From assembly GCA_003427395.1 (NCBI GenBank), contig BFEA01000250.1, positions 553,135-579,120 on the forward strand: 25,986 nucleotides of DNA, in the 5' to 3' direction. The stretch comes from Chara braunii (taxonomy: Eukaryota; Streptophyta; Charophyceae; Charales; Characeae). The translations under genes and the position numbers were made by a program. This document shows, piece after piece, positions 7,761 to 17,540 of this stretch. Position 1 is the stretch's first letter; every line of letters begins with the position of its first letter. Under the pieces are notes generated by a model. That model had not been told where the DNA came from. It made no database searches and saw nothing but the letters and a program-made list of their open reading frames with translations.

Positions 7761-10082
7761 CTGATGTGTCTAGTTACGGAACAAGGGTACATATGCTTCT
7801 TGTGGGCTGTGGAGGAACCAAAATTATTTAAAAACGAAAAAAAAACACCGTGAGATTACCATTTCAGAAGTGGAGCTTAGAAGGTAGGGTAGTAGAAATA
7901 AATGGCTTTTGCATATGATGAAAAGACTGCCACAATTCAAAAGTGGGGCTTAGAAGGGACACGTCCCCATAGATGGCATGGCAGAGAGAAGAACATTTGT
8001 AAAGAAAGAATCAACAACTTATTAGACCAAAGTTCTAGCAGATCATCCCCAACGAGTTCAAAGGGTTTTTCGATTGAATATCTCTTAGTCCTTTCTTGGT
8101 TTTAAGTTCCCTTTGGAAGGTTTGGGAAAACAAACCTGAGAGGAAAGGTATAAGGAAGGTATCTAGAGGCTCAATTATGTGACGTGACTGCTATCAATGG
8201 CCGAGAGCCTTTGGCCACATTGCAAGCAGCGAGGAAGCCCACAAGCTCAGAATGTCATGCTCCCAGAAGGTGTGGGCCTTGTAACCGACTTGCGCGTGGC
8301 AACTGTCTGACACTTGCATATGCAGAAATGACAAAATTAGGCCGTCATGTGAAAATACAGGGTCGTCTTTGCTTAGGGTGGGCACGGGGCTTGCTGGGGG
8401 CCCCCTTGGCTGTCGGGTGTCGTGGCGAGCAAGGCCTCTGCGAGAACGCATTCCTGCAGTACCAACAAAATTAAAAATTGAATTTCCAAAAAATCATGGT
8501 CTACCAGTCGGGCTCTCCGGATACCTTGTTTTCCCCGACAGCCCGGCCGTGCACGGACCAACAAAGGTCCCACCAAAAAAATATATTAAAACTTTCTAAG
8601 AAATAAAAATGAACAACTTTTGCCTCAGGGTAACATCAAAATTAAATTAAAATACATTTTTTTTTTTGGGCCCACTACGCAAGTGGTCCCGGGGCACTTT
8701 GGTAGCGTAGGGAATGTGGACCCGGCTTCCAGCTAAAACCTAATCTGGGTAATGACCCCAGGATTATCTTGGTTGAGATGTTGCGGAATTCCCGCCGAAT
8801 TGTTTTATAATAAAGTTGTAGTTTGTTTTAATTCGAAAATTTAAGATTAAAAAAAGGAGGAATTTACTTACCGGTTTGCCGTTATAACTTTGTTCCAATC
8901 AGCCAAGCTCAAATTGAACACATTATGTAATGTGTTCACAAATTGTGTCATATCGGGTGCGGGAGGTTTTTCTCAAAACCACTCCGCTCTTTTTCTTCAT
9001 ATCGTACAACGAGAGATTCCCACCGAAAACTGCGAAAGTACATAATGTCAGCTGATCAAGTACATGCACCGGTACATTCTTACTCCATAGACAAAAAACA
9101 CACCTTTGGATTGTTTCAAGGGAAGATGGAGATCATATATAAAGCATAATGGACAAATATAGTAAAGGCACAGAAACGTCTGAGGGAGAATCTAACAGAG
9201 CTATGTTAATCACAGCAAAGGAACTACTTTCCACATGACAGGTGATGCCACCTGAAACTGGTCCACTGCTTTGTGATGTATCCAGGAGACAATTCCCAAC
9301 GAGTGACCGTTATAGATTATGTGGTTCACAAACAACAAGAGAGAGTATCAAGTCCATAATAGCACTCACACAACGTAAGGCATAGAGGGTAGAAATACAA
9401 ATTATAACAGAGGGAGTATCAATTACGCCTCCTAACTCCTTTACCATGTAGTGTGGCCCAACGCTTCCGACCCCACCCCCTGATCCCTCCCCCGCCCCCC
9501 TGTCTTTCTCTGCCATGGGTTCCACGTGATAAAACCGCCAATGGTCATGAGAAAGTGGCTGACATGACAGTTATAGGACTACATTGGACAAGATAACTTA
9601 TAAAATCTAAAAATGGTTCACTCTCTGACTCTCATTTTAGCTTGGCTGGAGTGGCTGCATGTGGCCCAAGTACGTGTGCCACAAGACCCCTTTCGGGGTA
9701 TGCCTGGGTTCAACCGCATGTGTCCCAGGCTTCGGAATATGAGCCTAGACAGCAGCCAACCTGTAGAACCTCCTCTCTTTCAGCAACCATCTTGGGGCGT
9801 AGTTGCTCTCGGATCTTGACAAGAATAGGCCGGAACGGAACCAGGCGGATTGCCTTCACGAAAGCCGGTGCAAAAAAAAATATTTTTGGCATTATCAAAG
9901 ACTCAAATCATTGCAATATTTAAAAAAAAAAAAAGTTGAAAAAATTCATTAATAATTGTTGTTGTTATTGGCAGCGAAAAAATGCCACAGAGAGCAGCAA
10001 TTAACTGTTGTTGTTATCAGTATAGAGGAATAATATAAGGTTGTTGTTGCTAACAGCAGAAAGGTTGGAGGAATCCAATGAA

Positions 10083-10085
<3 letters not shown>
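7761..10085. other. No gene recognised; scattered relics
   Basis: I find no coding exon I can support. Contents: a 22-base direct repeat ending CTTAGAAGG near 7866-7890 and 7937-7962; a 16-base match to the LINE 3' UTR at 8134-8149; a GC-rich patch at 8360-8560; a T run and GGGCCC-rich patch at 8660-8700; a palindrome at 8916-8937; and a GC patch with CCTGGGTTC and TGTCCCAGG at 9700-9730. Small open frames here carry no domain signature. Confidence 0.35.
8916..8937. repeat. 22-base palindrome
   Basis: Ten-base perfect arms (GAACACATTA / TAATGTGTTC) around a central TG. It could be a dimeric protein-binding site or chance; nothing nearby links it to a gene. Confidence 0.5.

Positions 10086-10118
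<33 letters not shown>
10086..10118. repeat. T33 homopolymer
   Basis: A pure run of about 33 T. Read on the minus strand it is a poly-A tract, which could mark the 3' end of a minus-strand retroposed copy lying to its right, but no body was identified. Confidence 0.8.
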
Positions 10119-10123
<5 letters not shown>

Positions 10124-10330
10124 CAGGTTCAATCACTAGAGTGACACACTTAAGGAGAACCAGGTAGTGAAGCAGGCACTGAACAAACCAGGGTGACATC
10201 TGTGAAAACCCAGGTACTTGACCGCAGAGGTCTGCCATTTAACCTGCGAGAATCGATAAATCAGCCCATTTCCAATTCAACGTACCAATTGCACCATAAA
10301 CAAAATGGCTACTCGATCTGTAATACTTAC

Positions 10331-10505
10331 TTATTTTTTCGTGGTTTTCATGATAGATGCTCAAGCCAAGACATTCCATTCCTCGGAACATGTTGTCGAT
10401 TTCTTGCCTCAACCCATACTTAAGATTCACCATGGTTGTCAATGATAATTTCAACACTTTTGTTGTCTTTTTCAACATCCTTGCACACTTTCCTCTAATT
10501 TTCGT
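10331..10505 (-). pseudogene. DUF3987-like gene, 3' exon
   Basis: A 175-base open minus-strand exon with acceptor TTTGAACAG (10506) and a consensus donor A|GTAAGTATT (10331/10330). It enters in phase 0, matching the phase-0 end of the exon at 11144-10822, and leaves in phase 1. The 58 residues are helix-like and basic (ARMLKKTTKVLKL, LRQEIDNMFRGMECLGLS). I recognise no separate domain and place it in the DUF3987 gene by strand, phase and proximity. The next exon downstream was not found. Confidence 0.45.
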
Positions 10506-10821
10506 CTGTTCAAAGAGTAAAACAACACATTGTCAGATGCTGCTGAAGAAACCAAAATAGATCACAAAAACATACTTATTCCATCACAAATTGAAAAAAG
10601 ACTTTCATATGAAGTTGTAATACAGATATCAAAGTGTTATTACATAGGACAATCATGTTCACTTGCAAAAAAACAACATAGTACAAATGAGCAATATTGC
10701 TTATGTTATTTTACATTGCAATCTTCTTCGAAAGTTCTTCCATATAAAAGATTTGCACGACTGCTGTAGAAAACTATGAGAATGTAGTTCGTGAAGCTAA
10801 CATGTTGAAAACATTACTTAC

Positions 10822-11144
10822 ATTGTCGAAAATCCTTGCTGCATCGTCGCGTTCTCCAAGATCCCGATCTTGAACATCACGCTCATCATCGCAGTGATTA
10901 GTACCATACTGTTCAAAATTGTCAAAGAGCTTCAGTAACTGTCTGTCGTTGATGGATTTCAGTCGTTGCCTGAAAAAAATCTCGAGGAATTTGTTTGCAA
11001 AATTAACATGCTGTGGTGAAATCGAACAATCTACATCATCTGCCAATGCATCGATATTGTCTGTCATTGATTCCAGACAATATGTGATGACATGGAGTAT
11101 TGATGATACAATGATGATCTCACTCTTCTTCTTGTCATAGAAAC
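10822..11144 (-). pseudogene. DUF3987-like gene, C-terminal helical exon
   Basis: A 323-base exon (107 codons plus two bases), free of stops. The acceptor is CATGTTTTTCAG (11145) and the donor AAT|GTAAGTAATG (10822/10821). Its two leading bases complete the G left by the previous exon to give glycine. It begins GFYDKKKSEIIIVSSILHV, which resembles the C-terminal helix of DUF3987 proteins (K-x-E...RxAxxLH). An acidic segment follows (DDERDVQDRDLGERDD). The exon is intact; the gene is called broken because of neighbouring exons. Confidence 0.55.
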
Positions 11145-11388
11145 CTGAAAAACATGTGCATAACAGACCATTAAAACAATTAGTGAAACTTGGTTTCAAG
11201 AAATTCGAGAAAACATGTGCATATAAACGAAGTTTGACAAATAAATTCATTAAATTCAAACTAGGCCTTGAAATCCGAAAGAATAACATTTCAGTGTTTC
11301 GAGGACAATAAGACTACTTCAATTGTACAATTAGAAAATATTAGAGACCAGTAGGTTTCATATCTCTGAAGAAGTAAAAAATTTATAC
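11145..11388 (-). other. Intron of the DUF3987-like gene
   Basis: A 244-base intron between GAG|GTATAAAT (11388) and TTTTTCAG (11145). The flanking phases agree (one base left, two bases right). Confidence 0.5.
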
Positions 11389-11557
11389 CTCATTTTCCAA
11401 GGTCGTATTTTCGGTGCATTGTTCGCAAGACCGCTTGTATCCTGTTGTATTCAAGAATGAAATTCTCTAGAGCACGATCCTCAATCCAGTATTGATGCTT
11501 TCTTGCTCACCCGCTGCTCTCAAAATCGTGGTGGATAAGCCAGATGTGTTTGAACAA
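11389..11557 (-). pseudogene. DUF3987-like gene, exon with two in-frame TGA
   Basis: A 169-base minus-strand exon with acceptor ATTTACAG (11558) and donor GAG|GTATAA (11389/11388). One frame runs its whole length as LFKHIWLIHHDFESSG, TGA, ARKHQYWIEDRALENFILEY, then NRIQAVLRTMHRKYDLGK, TGA. The TGA codons are at 11509-11507 and 11392-11390. The middle resembles the DUF3987 helical region (an acidic residue, A, x2, F, x3, Y, N pattern). The exon ends one base into a codon, matching the next exon's start. GG|GTGAGC at the first TGA also looks like a splice donor, so an alternative end of the exon there is possible. Confidence 0.5.
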
Positions 11558-12804
11558 CTGTAAATATTTTAAATTATAAAAAAACAAGGATCACAAAAGT
11601 TATTTAATTTATGCCCATGTGAGTGATAAATGTTAAAACTAATCCAAGTGACCAGGTCTACTACAGTTCTGCAGTTATTCCTTATGCTTTAGGAACTCCC
11701 TCCCCGATTTTTTTTTTTTTTTTTCCTNNANNTGTTNGNGGNGNTACAANTCCAGTCCTCCACGCGCTATCTCATCTTTTTTTTTTTTTTTTTTTTTTTC
11801 CCTCTACAGTTGCTGCACCTCCAGCTGCCAGAGTAGATGTAAATGAGACATTAAAAATAGAAGGGTGGGTGGGTGGCGTGTTGCAACTACTTTTCATCCA
11901 CAGAATGCTTTCAAGTTTCGTGGAGTCCAAACTAAAAAGAAAGAATAAATCAAGAACAAACTCAAAACAGACCCAACCGACAGTGAAGCACACTTAAAAC
12001 ATCTTCAGAACAAAATCAGACAGGCCGAGATGTACCCGTACACAAAAAAGAGTCAAAAGGGACTGAATGAGACTCACACAAACTCAAAACCGGTTCAAAC
12101 AGACTCAGACAGTTACCTGATAGACTCAAATAGACTTGAAACGGACAAAGAACAGAGTTAAAGTGAGTCACACAGACCCGTAAACTCAAAACAAAGTGAA
12201 ACATAATTAAATAAACTCTAACACCGTAGACTAAAACAAAGATATGGACTTCAGGTAGATTGAAAAAAACTGCAACAGACTTTGGAGTCAAAAAAGAAAA
12301 CCAATGAGAAATATACTATTACTATTAAAACTCATATGACCATTGTTATCATTTCACAAATACACTCAAATACACTTCAAACAGGCACGAAAGAGAATTA
12401 GACAAGCTTAAATATACTCACAGGTTCTTAACAGACTGAAAATTATAATCACAAACAGACCCAAAATTCGACCAGACTCGCAACTGGTCTGAAAGGGATC
12501 CATGCCCAAAGAAGCAGAATCTGCCTAGCCGGGAGACTAGGTGCTTTTCCAAGTATATTTTCCTGGTGTCTGCACCCCACCAAACAACTAAGGTGAAAAA
12601 TTGAATGACGAAATACAGAGAGGGCTGAAAAAAAAATCCAAATTGTTTCTTAATAGAGAATAAAACAATAAAGCAACATTTCGTACTCTTACTTTCAATT
12701 ATAAAAAACGAAATTAAAGAACAGAGATCAATAGAAACTTCAATAAATAAACGGAACATGATTTTAACAGATATAAATATAGAGTAAAGACGAATAACAA
12801 CGAC
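11558..12804. other. Intron region with N bases, T runs and a decayed ACTCAAA-type repeat
   Basis: Two T runs (about 11708-11724 and 11778-11799) flank nine ambiguous bases at 11728-11750. From about 11940 to 12480 the plus strand is rich in variants of ACTCAAA, CAGACTC and ACTTGAAA spaced roughly 10-20 bases apart, like a very old minisatellite. No exon was found. Confidence 0.4.
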
Positions 12805-13278
12805 ATATCTTTGGAAGTTGTATAGTTGCATCGTTGGGCACATACAGATGCTCATCCAAGTCGTCAATAGTTGGATTTGCTTGACGTGATTTCCTGATAT
12901 GTCGTGGGCGTTTTGGACCATTTCGGGTCGGGGCATAGGTCTACAGAAAAATTTTGGGGATGAAAATATCAAAACGATTCATCAAACCATCAGAATTGTT
13001 TGCGTACAACATTTGGAACCTCTCCGGTTGTATGTATCCACTGAAAACAACATGTGTGCGGGCAAGATGACGATGAGGATTCTGAACCGTTCACATCTCT
13101 CACTTCCCTCCTTGTTTAAGACTCAATAGACTTGATCTGTCAAGTCGTACTCCACCTTGTGCTTGTTTGTGGCAGAGATCCATTTTTCTAAATATCGTCG
13201 TAAGTTCATATCCTCGAATGCAATGAGTTCAAGATTTACATTCTCCAGAAGTGCTTCAAACATTCTTTCGAATGTCTC
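12805..13278 (-). pseudogene. DUF3987-like gene, core exon, frameshift and stops
   Basis: The acceptor is TGTGTTCTGCAG (13279), phase 0, matching exon 1. The frame begins ETFERMFEALLENVNLELIA and FEDMNL, the position of 'T.E.l...L..N..g.ll..DE' in the family. Near 13140 the frame shifts by one base. The new frame reads DRSSLLSLKQGGK, a TGA, two residues, a second TGA, then THVVFSGYIQPERFQM and SDGLMNRFDIFIP. These match the 'R..lL.l..G', 'lsi.G.iqPe' and 'dGllaRFl...P' blocks of DUF3987 in order. A TAG follows at 12943-12941, after which the same frame continues as a basic tail (PKRPRHIRKSRQ) and DDLDEHLYVPNDATIQLPK. The downstream donor is unclear. A 50-base GT-AG microintron at 13131-13082 could bypass two stops but would delete the 'R..lL.l..G' block. 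Confidence 0.6.
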
Positions 13279-13379
13279 CTGCAGAACACACAAAAAAACA
13301 GCCATGAAAGATAACAGAAAATGAGCAAAAATAAGAATAACAACTTTCAATTTCATACAACATAGGGAGCGCATTCACA

Positions 13380-13622
13380 CTGCTCAAAAACAAGTGAAAG
13401 ACTACAACAACACACACATATAGGTCGTCGCTCCCATGCATGATCACTCTCAACATGCGTGATTGACTATCCAATCTACCTACTACTCAAGAACAAGTGA
13501 AATACTACAATAGGATAAACATACACCGCTTAAGAACAAGTGAATGTGTCACCAGCAATGCAGCAATCACTGCTTCCCACCAACATGCCTGATTGACTAT
13601 CCAATCTACCCACTACTCATGC
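13380..13622. repeat. 130-base tandem duplication
   Basis: CAACATGCGTGATTGAC at 13451 and CAACATGCCTGATTGAC at 13581 begin 39-base segments that differ at two positions. ACAAGTGAAA-type blocks precede each copy. Confidence 0.75.
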
Positions 13623-14089
13623 ATGCAGCAAATAGGGCACCAAGCCAGCACTCAGGTATATGTGAGAATTCCTTAAACCCATGAAAAAACAATCTGAAAC
13701 CATTACACCACCTTCACTTCAAGAATGTAAAATTCAATACCTTTGTCGATCCGTGAACAAACTTCTCACACTTAGGTGTGATTATTGAACTTACTGGCCC
13801 TTGGTGATTCATAATTCTTTTCTGTTGATCTAATTGCATCTGTATTTCAACAGTTCACCGCGTGTACTCACTGCACTAGACCCATTTCGTAAGATAACTT
13901 GAGAAGAGATTTTGAAAATTGTCAAACTCTGACTGGACAGGCAGCCATCCCTTGAGCAGCTTTGGAGGCTACTCCCCAAATAATAATAATAATAATAATA
14001 AGTTACCGCATCGGACGTCAGGGATCCCCCCGACCGACCGGGGTGTCCGGTCGGACAACCAGTCCGAATGTCCGTGGAGGGAGCTCTGT

Positions 14090-14885
14090 ATGAGCGGTGG
14101 AAAAAATGGAGAGGGGAGGGGGGTTAATTAATTGGGGGCATGGAGGTGGCATTGAGGGAGTTGTGTAGAAGGAGTTGGGGAGGGCTATTTGTTTTCGAGG
14201 TTTTAAGGACCTCCAAATTCAAAACAAAAAAGGCCCAATTCTCGACCGTCAGATCGTTGAGATCTTTAAATTCGAAATATTAAAAAATATATATATTTTT
14301 TATTGGTTTAAATATTTTAAGATCAATCAATCAATCAGAGAACCAATGAATCGATTCCATTGATAAAATGGTTACTTGAATTGATTGATTCCCCACCATT
14401 CCCCTACTCATTCCCACACTCATTTCGAGTCCCCGAGTATTCCCTCACGATCGAGCACTCTCTATCGTGCGGGGGATGGTGGGGGAATGAGCGGGGAAAC
14501 GAGCGGGGAATGACGAGGCAGGGCAGTCAAGACCCAAGATGGAGTGAAGGAGTAGCGGCGATAGGCAGAGTGTAGAATGGCGTAAAAATTGGGCTCAAAA
14601 AAATATAAGACAGGATTCAGAGCGCTGGAAAAAATAGAGAGGGGGGGCATTTTTCATTAGTTGAGGACACATAGGTGGGTTGAGGGGGGAGGACTTTTTT
14701 TCTTTTTAGTTTTTAAGGACCTCCAAGTTCAAAACAAGAAAAGCCCAATTTTGAGCCGTTAGATCTTCAAGATCTTTGAATTCGAAAAAAAAAAGATAGA
14801 TTTTTGAATTTTTTATTATTTTAAATGTTTTAAGGTCAATCAATCAATCAGGGAATCGATGAATCGATTGCATTAATCCAATGGC
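14090..14885. repeat. Direct repeat pair, about 290 and 265 bases, 510-528 apart
   Basis: Copy 1 (about 14090-14388) and copy 2 (about 14618-14884) share, in order, GAGCG(G/C)TGGAAAAAAT, TTTTAAGGACCTCCAA (14201 and 14711), AAGCCCAATT-type and AGATCTTTRAATTCGAA blocks, and CAATCAATCAATCAG with an ATGAATCGATT block. Each copy is followed by ATTCCCC minisatellite. Spacing varies through small indels. It resembles a segmental tandem duplication; LTRs of a tiny element are possible but lack internal coding. Confidence 0.75.
14388..14520. repeat. ATTCCCC minisatellite in both orientations
   Basis: Units such as ATTCCCCTACTC lie at 14388-14450. After a short spacer the reverse-complement form (GGGGAATGAGCGGGG) occupies 14467-14520. 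Inverted arrays of this kind can fold into an imperfect hairpin or mark a recombination junction. Confidence 0.7.
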
Positions 14886-15390
14886 TCATTCCCCTACTAT
14901 TCCCTCGCCATTCCCCACTCATTTCCCCGCTCATTCACCCATCATCCCCCGCCATTCCTCGCTCATTCCATTGCCATTCCTCTGTCATTCTCCACCATTC
15001 GCCGCTCATTCCTCGCTCATTCCCTGCTCATTCCCCGGTCATTTCCCCTGGTTATACCCCCATCATTCACCACCATTCCCCGCTCATTCTCCAAATATTC
15101 CTCCGCCATTTTCTGCCATTCCCTACTCATTCTGCGCTCATTTCCCCGCTCATTCCGGCACCATTCTTCGTCGTTCCTCGCTCATTCCCCAACTGTTTTC
15201 CGCCATTCCCTGCCATTCCCCTCCCATTCTCTGCTCGTTTCCCTGCTTATTCCCCCACGATTCCCCGCGATTCTCCGCTCATTCCCCACCATTCCCTCAC
15301 CATTCCGAATCGCATCTTCCCCTGCTCATTCCTCGACATTCCCAATCTCCGATCCCCCACCCGCTCATTCCCCGACATTCCGAATCGCGT
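14885..15390. repeat. ATTCCCCGCTC-type minisatellite, about 500 bases
   Basis: Roughly 40 degenerate units of 9-15 bases around CATTCCCCGCTC, ending at GAATCGCGTC near 15390. A 173-codon plus-strand frame through it (repeats of FPAHS and PPF) is a product of the repeat. Confidence 0.9.
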
Positions 15391-16056
15391 CTTAATATGT
15401 AACTGTTTGGGAGGATTATCTGCTTTTAATTTAAGTTTGTCTATTTGTGAAATGACCTAAGATCTGCCTCTACTTTCATGTACTTTTTCCATGACCTTAA
15501 ATCAACCTTCGATTCAGTGTACTCTCGAATTGAGGCTTAGATTCGCCTCTTAAGTAGTCTACATTCAGAATGACGAAGTTTTGGTCACAAAAGTGGATTG
15601 CGAACAACATCCATGTTGATACACGTCACAGTAGAGAGTGCTCGATCCAACCCAGCCTATATGGGCATACTAATCATCATACTAATTGCCATACTAAGAG
15701 CATACGAGGAGCATATACTAAGAACACTCCACTAGGAGTCAAACTGATGGTTTTACATCCCTTCTTCTCGCAGCCTTTCCGCTTTTCTATGTACTATTTT
15801 GCTGTACCCGCCTTATCAACAAAGTAAATCTCACCATTATGATACAACAGTGGACCTAACAAAATTTTAAGGAAAACATTGTGGGACAAAATGACGGAAC
15901 GAAGGGGCAAGGGATCAACAGTGCAAGCAATAAAACCTACCAGTGCATACACTTTCAAAGACCTCCTATAACGACTTATCCCCTTCTCTCCCCTCAATCA
16001 TCAATTTGACTCCCCTCCGTTGCACATTTTTTATTTTCCCCATGTTTCACACTCTC
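15391..16056. other. No gene recognised
   Basis: Unique-looking A/T-moderate sequence inside the long intron; a few sub-100-codon open frames on either strand, none with motifs or splice support. Confidence 0.3.
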
Positions 16057-16143
16057 NCCNCCCNTCGCCTTCATTTTGGTTGTCACCAANCNCNCNCNCN
16101 CNCNCNCNCNCCNNCCCCCCCCCCCCCCCNCNCNCNCNCNCNC
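16057..16143. repeat. Ambiguous (CN)n microsatellite with C run
   Basis: Alternating C and N at 16090-16110 and 16130-16142, separated by about 17 C, with isolated N at 16057, 16060 and 16064. The flanks (CACCAA and CACAAA) suggest an unresolved CA repeat. Confidence 0.85.
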
Positions 16144-16326
16144 ACAAATGAGGCGAGAAATGCACATGTACTCAACTCAGAAGAATCACGAGAATCAAAA
16201 GGGGAAAAATTATGAAAAAAAATAAAAATATGAAGACGAACACAAAACGAAAAGAGACAAGAAGAACGAACATGCAGAGCGGGGAGTGGAGTGTTGCATG
16301 AGAGCACATTCATGAAAGCAACTTAC

Positions 16327-16848
16327 CTCTGTTAGATGGAAGTCAAGTTTTTTCTCGACAACTGTTTTCTCATCAGCATCCACAATTTGCGTGACATTTT
16401 CTGCACTCGTCTTCCGAGAAACGATCTTTTGTACCTGGGATTCAGCTCTGTTAAGTGCAGCTACTATTCTTTGGTGCACTGGCGATTTACTCATACCACT
16501 GAACGCGATTACAACAGACCAGAAGATAGGTTTCTCGAACCATATATTCCCAGAAAAAATCGTGGAGGTTCGACATCCCATCATCAGACTGGCTATGGAG
16601 ATGATTGGTCCCCCCATCATCCATGGGCAACAACCAGCTTCCGCAGAAATGGTCTTCAGTAGCTGTGCAAACCTGAATGGCAAGACATTTTCAATTGGTT
16701 CAAGAGCAGCGAGTGCCCGAGTGACGATTTTCGCCATCTCCACATTGCTTTCATCTTTTTTACCATACATGCGCGTCTGCTCGTAGATGCCATTGTCAGA
16801 TAATGCTTGTTGAAGACTGATAGAACGACCAGTCGTAACACGAACTAC
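16327..16848 (-). pseudogene. DUF3987-like gene, P-loop exon (no stops)
   Basis: A 522-base exon, exactly 174 open codons, with acceptor CCATTGTAG (16849) and consensus donor GAG|GTAAGT (16327/16326). The frame begins VVRVTTGRSISLQQAL. Residues about 54-130 match the DUF3987 start: VLPFRF, a small-residue helix (GGPIISIASLMMG), IWFEKPIFWSVVIA, then SGMSKSPVHQRI at residues 117-128. Known members have a Walker A of the form G-x-S-G-x-G-K-S-P. Here GK is replaced by SK, so nucleotide binding is doubtful. The exon ends LDFHLTE, joining the next exon in phase 0. DUF3987 proteins are typical of phages, plasmids and integrative elements, where they resemble primase/helicase modules. Upstream exons were not found. 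This exon is intact; the gene downstream is broken. Confidence 0.65.
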
Positions 16849-16965
16849 CTACAATGGAAACCATGCATTAAAAGTGTCTCATGATCTGCTACAAGTGGTC
16901 AACGAAATTGTTGGTATGATTTTGGCAGACTTAAGCAACTTACATACTTCACAACGATATGCGAC

Positions 16966-17048
<83 letters not shown>

Positions 17049-17540
17049 CATGTGCTACTCGAAGATTTGACATTCACCGCCCAAATCTTTTGCAAGATTT
17101 GGCAATGGAAAATGAAGTCTGAATCATGGCGGGGTGCTTGTGAAGCAATGACTGAGAAAATTCACTCCAGTTCCGCCATCTCTCGCAAGGAGGGTATAAC
17201 TTGACCTCGCCATGACAGGATACTTTTGGGTACAGTTCACATCGGTGGGGTTGTTCTTCTGACGCAAGAAAGAGCTGAAACGCGATGCAATACCATGCAC
17301 GATGGCACCAAAATAAGACAAGAGGCGGAAAAAGGGAAAAAAAATGAATGTTTAACCCGCCATGCACGACGTTTTTTTTTTTTTTTTTTTCTTTTGGCCG
17401 GGAAAAAAAAGGCTCGGTTCTTCTCCATGCCAGACATTGCCAGTCTTGTCAACATGGCGGGAGGAAACATCTTGTCCATCGAGCTTATCGATGATGTGAG
17501 GAAAACAAGAACAATTTTTTCTTCCCGCCATCAGAATATT
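16849..17540. other. Microsatellite and G/C-skewed flank, no gene
   Basis: Contains the (AC)n-(GA)n repeat, then sequence with ATGGCGGG motifs (17127 and 17455) that recur in the 340-base duplication to its right. T20 and A8 runs surround 17371-17408. No coding signature. Confidence 0.4.
16966..17044. repeat. (AC)n-(GA)n compound microsatellite
   Basis: About 20 AC units directly followed by about 18 GA units. Confidence 0.95.

Larger units (their letters stand above)
13279..16326 (-). other. Long intron of the DUF3987-like gene (3.0 kb)
   Basis: Inferred from donor GAG|GTAAGTTG (16326) and acceptor CTGCAG (13279), both phase 0; the protein pattern on both sides (LDFHLTE then ETFERMF) runs on as one family motif. 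It is filled with tandem duplications, the ATTCCCC minisatellite and an N-rich microsatellite listed separately. No plus-strand gene is recognised inside. Confidence 0.5.

Noticed and set aside
9640-9740. Possible tRNA-like fold (GGTTCAA, CCCAGG)
   Set aside because: No consistent acceptor, anticodon and T stems could be paired.
13082-13131. 50-base GT-AG intron within the DUF3987 core exon
   Set aside because: It would remove the R..lL.l..G segment that fits the family and is shorter than typical plant introns; kept only as an alternative.
14881-15402. 173-codon open frame on the plus strand
   Set aside because: It is entirely the ATTCCCC minisatellite; residues are repeats of FPAHSP and there are no coding signals.
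16210-16326. C-terminal extension of the P-loop open frame (CFHECALM onwards)
   Set aside because: It lies beyond a consensus GTAAGT donor, and the family motif continues in the exon at 13278.
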